NCBI GenBank assembly: GCA_023409535.1
Contig: JAEYGZ010000014.1
Location: forward strand, 1-58,649
Length of the DNA: 58,649 bases
Reading direction: 5' to 3'
Source: Bacillota bacterium
GTDB taxonomy: Bacteria; Bacillota; Clostridia; Lachnospirales; Lachnospiraceae
Shown piece after piece: positions 9,229 to 17,177 of the stretch; position 1 is the stretch's first letter; every line of letters starts with the position of its first letter. The translations under genes were made by a program, and so were the position numbers. The notes beneath the pieces are model-generated. The model did not search any database, was not told the origin of the DNA, and saw only the letters and a program-made list of their open reading frames with translations.

Positions 9229-10152
9229 TCATGCTTTCACAATATTCTCAAGGGAAGCCAGGTCTTCTACATTATAAACCTTAAGCCCCCGGTCAATCTT
9301 TCTGACAAAACCGGATAATGTTTTACCCGGTCCGATTTCAATAAATTCTGTCACACCATCGGCAGCCATCCTGCGAAGGCTCTGCTCCCACAAGACGCTG
9401 CTCATTACCTGCTGATATAATGATTCTTTAATTTGTCCGATCGCAGCATATTCCGCATTCACATTACAGATCAGCGGAGTATCCAAATTTCCAAGCTCTA
9501 TTTGCTCAAGTTCAACCTTCAGCCGATCTGCCGCAGGTTTTAACATGGAGGTATGAAACGGAGCACTTACCGCAAGATCCATTGTCTTTAATGCTCCCTT
9601 TTCTTTCGCTGATCTTGCCGCTTCCTCAACAGCCTTAACTTCGCCGCCGATAACAATCTGTCCCGGACAGTTAAAATTAGCAGGTTCAACAATGCCATAG
9701 ACCTTCGCTTCAGCACAGGCTTCCCTGACCTTATCCTCAGCCAGCCCCAGGATAGCACACATCTTACCGATGCCCTCCGGTACTGCTTCCTGCATGAAGC
9801 GACCGCGCTTACGTACCAGCGGTACCACCTGAGACAGGGTAAATACCCCTGCCGCCGTCAACGCGGAATACTCACCCAGGCTTAAGCCTGCCACCACATC
9901 CGGCTTGATACCGGTTTCCGACAGTGCTCTGAATGCTGCGATTGACATGGTTACAATAGCAGGCTGGGTATTCGCAGTAAGATCAAGCTCTTCCTTCGTG
10001 CCGTCAAAGATCAGTTTGGTCATGTTCATTGATAAACTCTCACCGGCTTCCTCAAAGATCTGCCTGCATACCGGAAATGCATCATACAGCTCTTTCCCCA
10101 TTCCGATATACTGGGCTCCCTGACCAGCAAATAAAAATGCAGTCTTTCCCAT
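9229..10152 (-). CDS. fabD: Malonyl-CoA:ACP transacylase
   Basis: 307 residues. It loads malonyl groups from CoA onto ACP. The N-terminal FAGQGAQYIGMG, the nucleophile motif GLSLGEYSAL and the catalytic His in SAPFHTSML are present, as is the C-terminal EIGPGKTLSGF. GGAG lies 7 nt before the ATG. Only about 3 nt separate it from fabK upstream. Confidence 0.96.
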   Translation of the reverse strand: MGKTAFLFAGQGAQYIGMGKELYDAFPVCRQIFEEAGESLSMNMTKLIFDGTKEELDLTANTQPAIVTMSIAAFRALSETGIKPDVVAGLSLGEYSALTAAGVFTLSQVVPLVRKRGRFMQEAVPEGIGKMCAILGLAEDKVREACAEAKVYGIVEPANFNCPGQIVIGGEVKAVEEAARSAKEKGALKTMDLAVSAPFHTSMLKPAADRLKVELEQIELGNLDTPLICNVNAEYAAIGQIKESLYQQVMSSVLWEQSLRRMAADGVTEFIEIGPGKTLSGFVRKIDRGLKVYNVEDLASLENIVKA

Positions 10153-10155
10153 GAT

Positions 10156-11094
10156 TTATCTCCAATCCCTGCCAAGCAGCTTCTCTGCTTCTGCAAACAT
10201 CTCAAGAATAATATCCTTGCTGCTCTGTTCCTTATTTATGATTGCGGCAATCTGTCCTGCCATAACACTGCCGTACTCCATATCACCCTGAACCGCTGCT
10301 TTGGCAAGCGCTCCGACACCCAGCTCTTCAATCTCCTGCACGGTCGCATTTGCCGTTTCCAGCTCTATGAATTTCCTGCTGAGCCTGTTCTTCAGGATAC
10401 GTACCGGATGTCCTGTACTGCGGCCGGTTACCACCGTATCAATATCCTTTGCTCCAAGTACCTTCTGCTTATAATTCGGATGCACCGTACATTCATACGC
10501 CGCCAGAAAACGTGTACCCACCTGGACAGCATCCGCACCAAGCATTAATGCCGCTGCAATTCCTCTGCCGTCACCGATGCCGCCGGCAGCAATGACCGGC
10601 ACCTCAGTACCTACCGCATCTACCACCTGAGGTACCAGAACCATGGTTGTCAGCTCTCCCACATGTCCTCCGGATTCTGTTCCTTCCGCTATAACAGCAT
10701 CCGCACCGCTTCTTACCATCCTCTTTGCTATTGCAACGGAGGGTACCACGGGGATTACCTTAATTCCGTGTGATTTCCACATCTCCATGTATTTTCCCGG
10801 AGCTCCTGCTCCTGTTGTAACAACCTTGACGCCTTCCTCACAGACCATCTGAGCCATACCATCCGCAAATTCGCTGAGAAGCATGATATTAACGCCAAAG
10901 GGTTTATTCGTTAATTCCTTGGCCTTTCTTACTTCAGTACGGATAAACTCAACCGGTGCCGTGCCTCCGGCGATAATACCCAGACCTCCTGCCTCTGATA
11001 CTGCCGAGGCTAAGGATGCATCTGAAATTCTTGCCATCGCACCCTGGAAGATCGGGTATTCTATATTTAATAAATCGCATACTCTGGATTTCAT
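10156..11094 (-). CDS. fabK: Enoyl-ACP reductase II (FMN-dependent)
   Basis: 312 residues, a TIM-barrel flavoprotein of the FabK/nitronate monooxygenase superfamily. N-terminal NIEYPIFQGAMARIS, the flavin-binding VIAAGGIGDGRGIAAALMLGADAVQ and the TRFLAAYE stretch match FabK. It performs the last reduction step of fatty acid elongation. Its position between acpP and fabD supports FabK over nitronate monooxygenase. No fabI or fabL is in the operon, so FabK is probably the enoyl reductase here, which implies insensitivity to FabI-directed inhibitors such as triclosan (inference from the family). Confidence 0.95.
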   Translation of the reverse strand: MKSRVCDLLNIEYPIFQGAMARISDASLASAVSEAGGLGIIAGGTAPVEFIRTEVRKAKELTNKPFGVNIMLLSEFADGMAQMVCEEGVKVVTTGAGAPGKYMEMWKSHGIKVIPVVPSVAIAKRMVRSGADAVIAEGTESGGHVGELTTMVLVPQVVDAVGTEVPVIAAGGIGDGRGIAAALMLGADAVQVGTRFLAAYECTVHPNYKQKVLGAKDIDTVVTGRSTGHPVRILKNRLSRKFIELETANATVQEIEELGVGALAKAAVQGDMEYGSVMAGQIAAIINKEQSSKDIILEMFAEAEKLLGRDWR

Positions 11095-11124
11095 TTTTAC
11101 CTTCCTCCAATTATGAGAGCTGCT

Positions 11125-11358
11125 TTAATTTTCTTTTCTGCTGTTTAAGTAGTTCTCAATATCACCGATGGTGCCGATATTCTCTGTATCTTCGGTAGGT
11201 ATCTCAATACCGAACTCTTCCTCTAAGGACATAATAATCTGGAACAGATCCAGAGAATCCGCATTTAAATCCTCCTTTAAGGAAGTCTCCGGCTTTAAAT
11301 CAGCTGCATCTACACCTAATTGCTCTGCTACTAATTCTTTAATCTTATTTAAATCCAT
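11125..11358 (-). CDS. acpP: Acyl carrier protein
   Basis: 77 residues, acidic, with the phosphopantetheine attachment serine in NADSLDLFQI. The start is uncertain. I use the ATG at 11356-11358 (MDLNKIKEL), which gives the usual ACP length; an ATG four codons earlier is possible, and a TTG still further upstream would add a basic tail. An AGGA element lies about 11 nt before the chosen ATG. It is encoded between fabH and fabK. A longer gap of about 200 nt separates it from fabH; it holds an AAAGGAGG within a palindrome (GAGGATATCCTC) that is not followed by a start codon. Confidence 0.93.
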   Translation of the reverse strand: MDLNKIKELVAEQLGVDAADLKPETSLKEDLNADSLDLFQIIMSLEEEFGIEIPTEDTENIGTIGDIENYLNSRKEN

Positions 11359-11564
11359 CTTCTTAATCATCCTGCGCGCAGGTTGCTGCAATTAATAATA
11401 TCCAACTGTTCGCCTGTCGTGAGGATATCCTCCTTTTATTTTATTTCGTTGTTTTTTTGTTTTTTACTGCCGCCTTTGCTCTGACGGTGTCATATATGAT
11501 CAATGGGACTGCCCCCATAAATCCGAAGTTAAACCTGTTTTATCGTTGCATAAAAGCTTCCTTA

Positions 11565-12560
11565 TTAACTCCACTCCAATAATATTCCTCCGCTGGTCAT
11601 GCCTCCCCCGAAGCCGATGAGTATGATCTTATCTCCTGCGGAAAGCATCTCCTTCTGAGACACCTCATCCAGCGCAATTCCAATGGAGGCCGCTGAGGTA
11701 TTCCCATACCGGTCAAGATTCACAAAGAATTTCTCAGGGTCTATTCCGGAGGATTTTGCAGCCTGCTCAATAATCCGGCTGTTAGCCTGATGTAAAATAA
11801 TATATTTGATATCCCCCTCAGTGAGGGAGGCTTTTGCCAGCAAGGTATTAATCTGTTCCACAACGCTTCGAACCGCGAATTTGAATACCTCCTGCCCCTT
11901 CATGGAGATAAGATACCTCCCGCCTATCTGCAGACCGTCAGGTTCACTGTTCTCCGTAAACGGGTTTTTCAGCGGCAATGCCGGTAATCCAAGATAATCC
12001 TGCTTACCGCCGTCACTTGCCAGGAAACTGGCCAAAATTCCCGTCTTCCTCTCCACTGCAGTCAATACCACCGCTCCTGCTCCGTCGCCAAAGAGAACAC
12101 AGGTGGACCGGTCCGTCCAGTCCAGTGCCTTAGACAAGGTTTCAGCACCGATGACCAATATGGTCTGATACATTCCGCTCTCAATAAAGGCTGCCGCGGT
12201 CGTCATTCCGTAGACTAAACCGCTGCAGGCCGCAACCAGATCAAAAGCTGCTGCCTTATTTGCTCCTATTTTATCCTGAACGATACAAGCCACAGAAGGC
12301 ATGAAGCAATCAGGTGAGATCGTTGCACATATGATTAAATCCAAATCCTCCGCTTTTACTCCCGCACTTTGCAGTGCTTTGCGCGCCGCCGCAGCGGCAA
12401 GGTCCGAGGTATTTTCTCCTGTAGATATTCTTCTCTCTTTTATTCCCGTTCTTGATGCTATCCATTCATCGCTGGTATCCACCAACGCAGTTAAATCATC
12501 ATTGGTAACGATATGCTCCGGCACATAGCTTCCGGTGCCGGCAATTCGTACATGCCTCAT
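11565..12560 (-). CDS. fabH: Beta-ketoacyl-ACP synthase III
   Basis: 331 residues. It starts fatty acid synthesis by condensing an acyl-CoA with malonyl-ACP. The catalytic Cys is in VAACSGLVYG, the His in ILHQANSRI and the Asn in RYGNTSAASI. The C-terminus GFGGGMTSGGILLEWS is typical. GGAGG lies before the ATG. It follows the MarR-type regulator directly, the common fabT-fabH arrangement in Firmicutes. Confidence 0.96.
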   Translation of the reverse strand: MRHVRIAGTGSYVPEHIVTNDDLTALVDTSDEWIASRTGIKERRISTGENTSDLAAAAARKALQSAGVKAEDLDLIICATISPDCFMPSVACIVQDKIGANKAAAFDLVAACSGLVYGMTTAAAFIESGMYQTILVIGAETLSKALDWTDRSTCVLFGDGAGAVVLTAVERKTGILASFLASDGGKQDYLGLPALPLKNPFTENSEPDGLQIGGRYLISMKGQEVFKFAVRSVVEQINTLLAKASLTEGDIKYIILHQANSRIIEQAAKSSGIDPEKFFVNLDRYGNTSAASIGIALDEVSQKEMLSAGDKIILIGFGGGMTSGGILLEWS

Positions 12561-12587
12561 CCTGGAGTCCTCCTGGTATTATTCCAC

Positions 12588-13058
12588 TTACAAGCTGCTC
12601 TGCTTTCTATCTGGTCCTGAATAGATCTCCTTCAGATGTGTATTCAGTTTGCCAAGCGCCGTCAGCAAAACTTCTTCCTCCTGAGGTGTGAAATCCTGCA
12701 TAATTATCTTCACCATATCCAAATGGAATTTCTCATGTATTCGATACGCAAGCTTCCCGCGCTTCGTGAGATTAACATTAACGATTCTTCGGTCAAGCGT
12801 ACTCCTGCTTCGTTCCATATAGCCTTTTTTAATTAATTTATCAACAGCAATTGTCAAGGTTCCCATGGTTATGTCCAGCTCAGCCGCAATCTCAGACATC
12901 GTCTTGCAGCCATACATACCGATCGCTTCGATCGTATGAATCTCCGTAATTGACAAATCACTGAAATTTCCCTGCTTAATGGAATATTCCTCGATGCGGT
13001 TTACATCATCATATACCTCAACCAGCATCTTATTAATTTCAACCAGCTTCTCTTTCAT
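12588..13058 (-). CDS. fabT: MarR-family regulator of fatty acid synthesis, FabT type
   Basis: 156 residues with a winged helix of the MarR family (SLSITEIHTIEAIG, then MSEIAAELDITMGTLTIAVDKLIKKGY, then the wing RRIVNVNLTKRG). It heads the fab operon 27 nt before fabH. FabT proteins repress the fab genes when long-chain acyl-ACP is plentiful. The assignment rests on gene position and on a perfect palindrome of the FabT-operator kind about 55-70 bp upstream (13111-13127). GGGAG lies 6 nt before the ATG. Confidence 0.85.
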   Translation of the reverse strand: MKEKLVEINKMLVEVYDDVNRIEEYSIKQGNFSDLSITEIHTIEAIGMYGCKTMSEIAAELDITMGTLTIAVDKLIKKGYMERSRSTLDRRIVNVNLTKRGKLAYRIHEKFHLDMVKIIMQDFTPQEEEVLLTALGKLNTHLKEIYSGPDRKQSSL

Positions 13059-13096
13059 CCTTCACTCCCGATGCATATAGCAGCCTATTGTTATAT

Positions 13097-13127
13097 TTTG
13101 TATTACAAATATTTTGATAATCAAAAT
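13097..13127 (-). promoter_or_regulatory. FabT-type operator upstream of fabT
   Basis: ATTTTGATAATCAAAAT at 13111-13127 is a 17-bp palindrome about one central base pair. It matches the TTTGATTATCAAA-type site known for FabT in streptococci. A second, weaker dyad, TTTGTATTACAAA (13097-13109), lies 2 bp away. Both sit where the fabT promoter must be, which suggests autoregulation of the operon. I found no second copy of the site within the operon. Confidence 0.8.
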
Positions 13128-13169
13128 ATATAAGAAAACCGGATTAATGTCAAGTGAATTTTTTAGAAA

Positions 13170-13202
13170 GAGACCGTCACAGCATGTCGCAGCAACGGTC
13201 TC
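13170..13202 (-). terminator. Hairpin downstream of glnN
   Basis: GAGACCGT (13170-13177) pairs with ACGGTCTC (13195-13202) across a 17-nt loop. On the minus strand a short TTTCT run follows. It lies about 100 nt after the glnN stop and before the fabT promoter, so it probably ends glnN. Confidence 0.55.
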
Positions 13203-13302
13203 CCTCTATAGCAAACATATTCTAATATTGGCTGCTGATCATAAGAACACATGTCATAATGACCCGCAGTCAATTACTCCCTGAATAAAACCTCATTGTA
13301 AA

Positions 13303-15411
13303 TTAAACCTCGAATAACAGATCGCCGTAGGTCGGTACCGGCCATAAATCCTTCTCAACAAGAACTTCCAAAGCGTCAATTGGTGCTCTCAGTTCTGCCA
13401 TAGCAAGTACAACAGTATTTCTGTAGTAAGCAGCCTGCTCTTTCACTTCACCGATTTCACCGGCTTTGTCAGCAGCATCTTCCAACTTCTTCAAGGCAGT
13501 CTGTGCCTTAACAAGAAGGGAAGAAATCTCCTTCAGTAATCCGGCCTGAACACTGGTATCAGCTTCTGCTACTGCTGCCTTCACTGCCAGGATAGAGTCA
13601 GCAAGCTTCTTGGTATAGCTGATGACTGCCGGAATATACTTCACGCCAGCCATGGAAAGCATTGTTCTTGCTTCGATATTGATTGCCTTTGCATAGGTCT
13701 CATATAAAACCTCCGCACGAGAATGAAGCTCTACGGAAGATAATACATGATGCTTTTCAAAGAGCTTAACCGCTTTGTCTGTAACCAGTGCAGGAATGGC
13801 TTCCACCATAGACTTAATGTTCGGAAGTCCTCTCTTCTCTGCTTCTTTAACCCAATCCTCAGAATAACCGTTACCGTTGAAGATAACTCTCTGATGCTCT
13901 TTTAAGGTCTTCTTAATCAGATCATGTGCAGCAGACTCAAAATCCTTCGCTTTCTCAAGCTCATCAGCCATCTCGCCGAGTACATCTGCAACAATGGTAT
14001 TAAGTACAGTGTTAGCGGTACCGATGGAAGCAGAGGAAGCAACCATACGGAACTCAAACTTATTACCGGTAAATGCGAAAGGTGAGGTACGGTTTCTGTC
14101 GGTAGCATCCTTCATGAAGCCGGGAATGGTGGTAACACCTATGCTCATCTTACCGCCTTCCTTGCTGCTCTTTGCCTCTCCCGTATCAACAAGCTGTGAT
14201 ACAACATCCTCAAGCTGTTCACCTAAGAATACGGAGATGATGGCAGGAGGCGCCTCATTTGCACCTAATCTGTGATCATTTCCCGGATTAGCTGCGGATA
14301 CGCGAAGAAGATCCGCATGTAAGTCCACTGCCTTTAATACTGCTGCAAGAACTAATAGGAACTGAACATTATCATGAGGTGTCTTACCGGGCTCCAGTAA
14401 ATTGATGCCTGTGTCGGAACCCATAGACCAGTTATTATGCTTACCGGAACCGTTCACACCTGCAAAAGGCTTCTCATGAAGCAGACAAGCCAGACCGTGA
14501 CGATTAGCAACCTTCTTCATGCACTCCATGACTAACTGGTTATGATCGGTAGCGATATTTGCGGAAGCATAAATCGGTGCCAGCTCATGCTGTGCCGGAG
14601 CAACCTCATTATGCTGTGTCTTGGAAGTTACGCCCATCTTCCAGAGCTCAGTATTAAGTTCCTTCATAAAGGAGCCGATTCTTTCACGGATACTTCCGAA
14701 ATAATGATCCTCTAATTCCTGGCCCTTGGGAGGCATTGCTCCGAACAAGGTTCTTCCTGCGAAGATCAGGTCGTCTCTTTTTAAGTATTTTGCTTTATCA
14801 ACGATAAAATATTCCTGCTCAGGTCCAACGGAAGGCTTTACACTCTTTACGTCATCATGTCCAAAGAGCTTTAATATTCTGACTGCCTGTGTACTGAGTG
14901 CCTCCATGGAACGAAGCAAAGGTGTCTTTACGTCCAGAGCCTCTCCGGTATAGGAGCAGAATGCGGTAGGAATGCAAAGAGTAACGCCGGTTGCGTCTTC
15001 TCTTAAGAAAGCAGGTGATGTACAATCCCAGGCAGTATAACCTCTTGCTTCAAAGGTAGCTCTGATACCGCCGGAGGGGAAGGAGGATGCATCCGGTTCG
15101 CCCTTGATCAATTCTTTTCCCGAAAACTCCATGATCGCCTTGCCATCGGAAGTAGGGCTGATAAATGAATCATGCTTCTCTGCCGTAATTCCGGTTAACG
15201 GCTGGAACCAGTGGGTATAATGTGTTGCTCCTCTTTCTATTGCCCAGTCCTTCATAGCATTGGCAACTACTTCCGCAACACTGGGATCAAGATCCTCACC
15301 ATTCTCAATTGTCTTCTTTAAAGCTGCATAAATCTTCTTTGGTAGACGTTCTACCATGGTTGCCTCGTTAAATACGTCAATTCCAAAAAGCTCTGTTAAT
15401 TTTTCAGACAT
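13303..15411 (-). CDS. glnN: Glutamine synthetase type III
   Basis: 702 residues, the size of GSIII enzymes and far longer than GlnA of type I (about 440-470). It makes glutamine from glutamate, ammonia and ATP. Visible GS-fold stretches are PSVGPEQEYF, GVTSKTQHNEVAPAQHE, FAGVNGSGKHNNWSMG and SANPGNDHRLGANEAPP, which hold the metal and ATP ligands. The N-terminal region with THYTHWFQPLTG is characteristic of GSIII. GGGAG lies about 7 nt before the ATG. It is transcribed alone: a terminator precedes its promoter and another follows it. Confidence 0.95.
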   Translation of the reverse strand: MSEKLTELFGIDVFNEATMVERLPKKIYAALKKTIENGEDLDPSVAEVVANAMKDWAIERGATHYTHWFQPLTGITAEKHDSFISPTSDGKAIMEFSGKELIKGEPDASSFPSGGIRATFEARGYTAWDCTSPAFLREDATGVTLCIPTAFCSYTGEALDVKTPLLRSMEALSTQAVRILKLFGHDDVKSVKPSVGPEQEYFIVDKAKYLKRDDLIFAGRTLFGAMPPKGQELEDHYFGSIRERIGSFMKELNTELWKMGVTSKTQHNEVAPAQHELAPIYASANIATDHNQLVMECMKKVANRHGLACLLHEKPFAGVNGSGKHNNWSMGSDTGINLLEPGKTPHDNVQFLLVLAAVLKAVDLHADLLRVSAANPGNDHRLGANEAPPAIISVFLGEQLEDVVSQLVDTGEAKSSKEGGKMSIGVTTIPGFMKDATDRNRTSPFAFTGNKFEFRMVASSASIGTANTVLNTIVADVLGEMADELEKAKDFESAAHDLIKKTLKEHQRVIFNGNGYSEDWVKEAEKRGLPNIKSMVEAIPALVTDKAVKLFEKHHVLSSVELHSRAEVLYETYAKAINIEARTMLSMAGVKYIPAVISYTKKLADSILAVKAAVAEADTSVQAGLLKEISSLLVKAQTALKKLEDAADKAGEIGEVKEQAAYYRNTVVLAMAELRAPIDALEVLVEKDLWPVPTYGDLLFEV

Positions 15412-15492
15412 ACCATATCTCCCTTCATTATTGAATTAATGCTCTAAGCCTAATTTCCTCGCCCTTGTGTCTGTTCTGTCCGGAAGACCTTT

Positions 15493-15521
15493 ATTATACG
15501 GAAATAATATTTCAATTTCTA
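15493..15521 (-). promoter_or_regulatory. Candidate glnN promoter
   Basis: Read on the minus strand, TATAAT (15493-15498) is preceded at 17 bp by TAGAAA (15516-15521), a weak -35. The resulting leader would be about 75 nt. An alternative TTGGCG with a TATATA further upstream (about 15583-15612) would place the 15531-15565 terminator inside the leader. Confidence 0.5.
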
Positions 15522-15530
15522 TACAATAAA

Positions 15531-15565
15531 AATGGCGTCCTCAAAAAGGAATTGAGAACGCCATT
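15531..15565 (-). terminator. Rho-independent terminator between the YesL-like gene and glnN
   Basis: On the minus strand AATGGCGT pairs with ACGCCATT, extended inside by CTCAA/TTGAG, and is followed by TTTTTATTG. It lies about 140 nt after the YesL-like gene and about 120 nt before glnN. I read it as the end of the upstream transcript; it could also be a glnN attenuator if the more distal promoter is used. Confidence 0.75.
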
Positions 15566-15705
15566 GCCCAACACAAAAAATTTATATATAGTATATATCA
15601 CGTTTTCGCCAAAAAGAAAAGTACTTTTTTAAAAAACTTCAATTTTTATTAAAAATGCCCTAAAGCTTATCTAAATATTGTTTTTGTTTTAAAATTACTA
15701 ACAAT

Positions 15706-16365
15706 CTATTCCAGATACCATTCATCCTTGCCTGTATTCTCTTCAGATTCTTCCGCCTTGGGCATGTATTTTTTAAGCACCCGTTCCATCAGTAAGGAAT
15801 CTAAAAGTACAATGGCTGCCGGAAGAATGAAAACCGCAATCGGAATAAGGTAAATACCGAACGCACCTACCGCTGTAATGATAATGATACCCAGGGTATA
15901 GGGAATATGCCGAATTGACATAAATAAGGATGCCTTAACCAGCTGCTTGATTGTCATATCAAATCTGGACAGGATGGGGAATACATAAGCAGTGAAGCTT
16001 ATTACCAGGAAGGTAAGGGCGATAAAAGCACCGAACAGAATGGAACCGGTAAGGCCGGAGTCCTCTAAATTCGCCCATGCCCAGGATATATCAAAACGCA
16101 GCACAAGAAATAACACCGTCAATACAACTCCAATGATTGCGCCTCGCTTAAAATTCAATTTAAAAGACTTAAAAAATTCACGAAACAGATATCCGCGCTC
16201 CCTGCGGATTACTTTCACGGTGGCATAGTATAATGCTGTGGTCGCCGGTCCGATCGTAATAACCGGAATGCATAAGACCACCCATAGAATACTTAAGAAT
16301 ATAATATCGCATACTTTACCCAGAAATGTAAAGAATGCATTATCAACATTGAATATATTGCCCAT
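15706..16365 (-). CDS. YesL-like (DUF624) membrane protein
   Basis: About 219 residues with five or six hydrophobic segments (for example IIFLSILWVVLCIPVITIG, IIGVVLTVLFLVL and LIPIAVFILPAAIVLL). The stretch WVVLCIPVITIGPATTALYY is typical of the YesL/DUF624 family. Its role is not established; relatives are often found beside sugar uptake genes. I take the ATG at 16363-16365 (MGNIFNVDN), where the family's usual N-terminus begins; an upstream in-frame start would add 22 non-family residues. It is flanked by terminators on both sides, so it is probably transcribed alone. Confidence 0.7.
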   Translation of the reverse strand: MGNIFNVDNAFFTFLGKVCDIIFLSILWVVLCIPVITIGPATTALYYATVKVIRRERGYLFREFFKSFKLNFKRGAIIGVVLTVLFLVLRFDISWAWANLEDSGLTGSILFGAFIALTFLVISFTAYVFPILSRFDMTIKQLVKASLFMSIRHIPYTLGIIIITAVGAFGIYLIPIAVFILPAAIVLLDSLLMERVLKKYMPKAEESEENTGKDEWYLE

Positions 16366-16440
16366 ATAACACCTATACCTTTCGCTTTTAATTTCCATAT
16401 ATGCTATATATTTTAGCATACTTGTCCGCATTTAGAAAGC

Positions 16441-16475
16441 AAAAAAGAGTGAAAGATTTATAAAATCTTTCACTC
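16441..16475 (-). terminator. Strong terminator after rubrerythrin
   Basis: A perfect 13-bp stem (16447-16459 with 16463-16475) has a 3-nt loop and is followed by six T residues on the minus strand. It lies about 20 nt after the rubrerythrin stop. Confidence 0.92.
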
Positions 16476-16494
16476 CGAATTCTGAACTCAAATC

Positions 16495-17088
16495 CTAGAA
16501 GCAATCGTCCAGCAGCTGGAAGTATGCTTGGGGATGCTGACAGGCAGGACAGAGTGCCGGAGCTGCGTCTCCTTCATGGATATAACCGCAGTTTAAGCAT
16601 TTCCAGTAAACCTTGCCATCTTTTTTAAATACGGTACCGTCCTCGATATTCTTCAGAAGGCTGCGGTATCTCATCTCATGGTGCTTCTCAACCTTAGCGA
16701 TCAGGTTAAAGCGTGCGGCAATATCCGGGAAGCCTTCTTCCTTCGCTGTTGCAGCAAAAGCAGGATAATCCAGCTCAGCCTCTTCATGCTCGCCGGCAGC
16801 GGCAGATTTAAGGTTTGCAACCGTATCTCCGTATGAGAAGGGATAGGTGGCATTAATATCAACCGGCGCAGGATTCTCACCATCCAGATGCTCCAGTGCC
16901 AGCTTCATGAATACCTTTGCATGCTCCTTCTCATTCTCTGCTGTCTCCGAAAAAATATTCTGAATCTGCTTATACCCTTCCTTACCGGCTACGGAAGCAA
17001 AATAGGTATATCTCATCCTCGCCTGGGATTCACCCGCAAAGGCTTTCATCAGATTCTCCAATGTCTTCGTACCTCTTAAATTCGCCAT
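16495..17088 (-). CDS. rbr: Rubrerythrin
   Basis: 197 residues. The N-terminal ferritin-like four-helix domain has the di-iron motifs FAGESQARMRY and ETAENEKEHAKVF, and further on AGEHEEAELDY and EKHHEMRY. A C-terminal rubredoxin domain follows, with cysteine pairs in KCLNCGY and LCPACQ. It reduces hydrogen peroxide in the cytoplasm of anaerobes. AGGAGG lies before the ATG and a good promoter lies 30 bp upstream; a strong terminator follows, so it is monocistronic. Confidence 0.96.
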   Translation of the reverse strand: MANLRGTKTLENLMKAFAGESQARMRYTYFASVAGKEGYKQIQNIFSETAENEKEHAKVFMKLALEHLDGENPAPVDINATYPFSYGDTVANLKSAAAGEHEEAELDYPAFAATAKEEGFPDIAARFNLIAKVEKHHEMRYRSLLKNIEDGTVFKKDGKVYWKCLNCGYIHEGDAAPALCPACQHPQAYFQLLDDCF

Positions 17089-17119
17089 ATGTACATCCTC
17101 CTAAATAAAATATATCATA

Positions 17120-17148
17120 AATATACCATATTTTACTCGAAGTGCCAA
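17120..17148 (-). promoter_or_regulatory. rbr promoter
   Basis: On the minus strand TTGGCA (17143-17148), a 17-bp spacer and TATATT (17120-17125) form a good sigma-A promoter. No clear PerR-type box is visible. Confidence 0.75.
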
Positions 17149-17177
17149 TATGATAATCGAATCTGCAGTATTTTTAA

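Noticed and set aside
15531..15612. Possible nitrogen-responsive attenuator in the glnN leader
   Set aside because: A promoter with TATAAT lies downstream of the terminator, and the terminator is well placed to end the YesL-like gene; I see no clear antiterminator pair.
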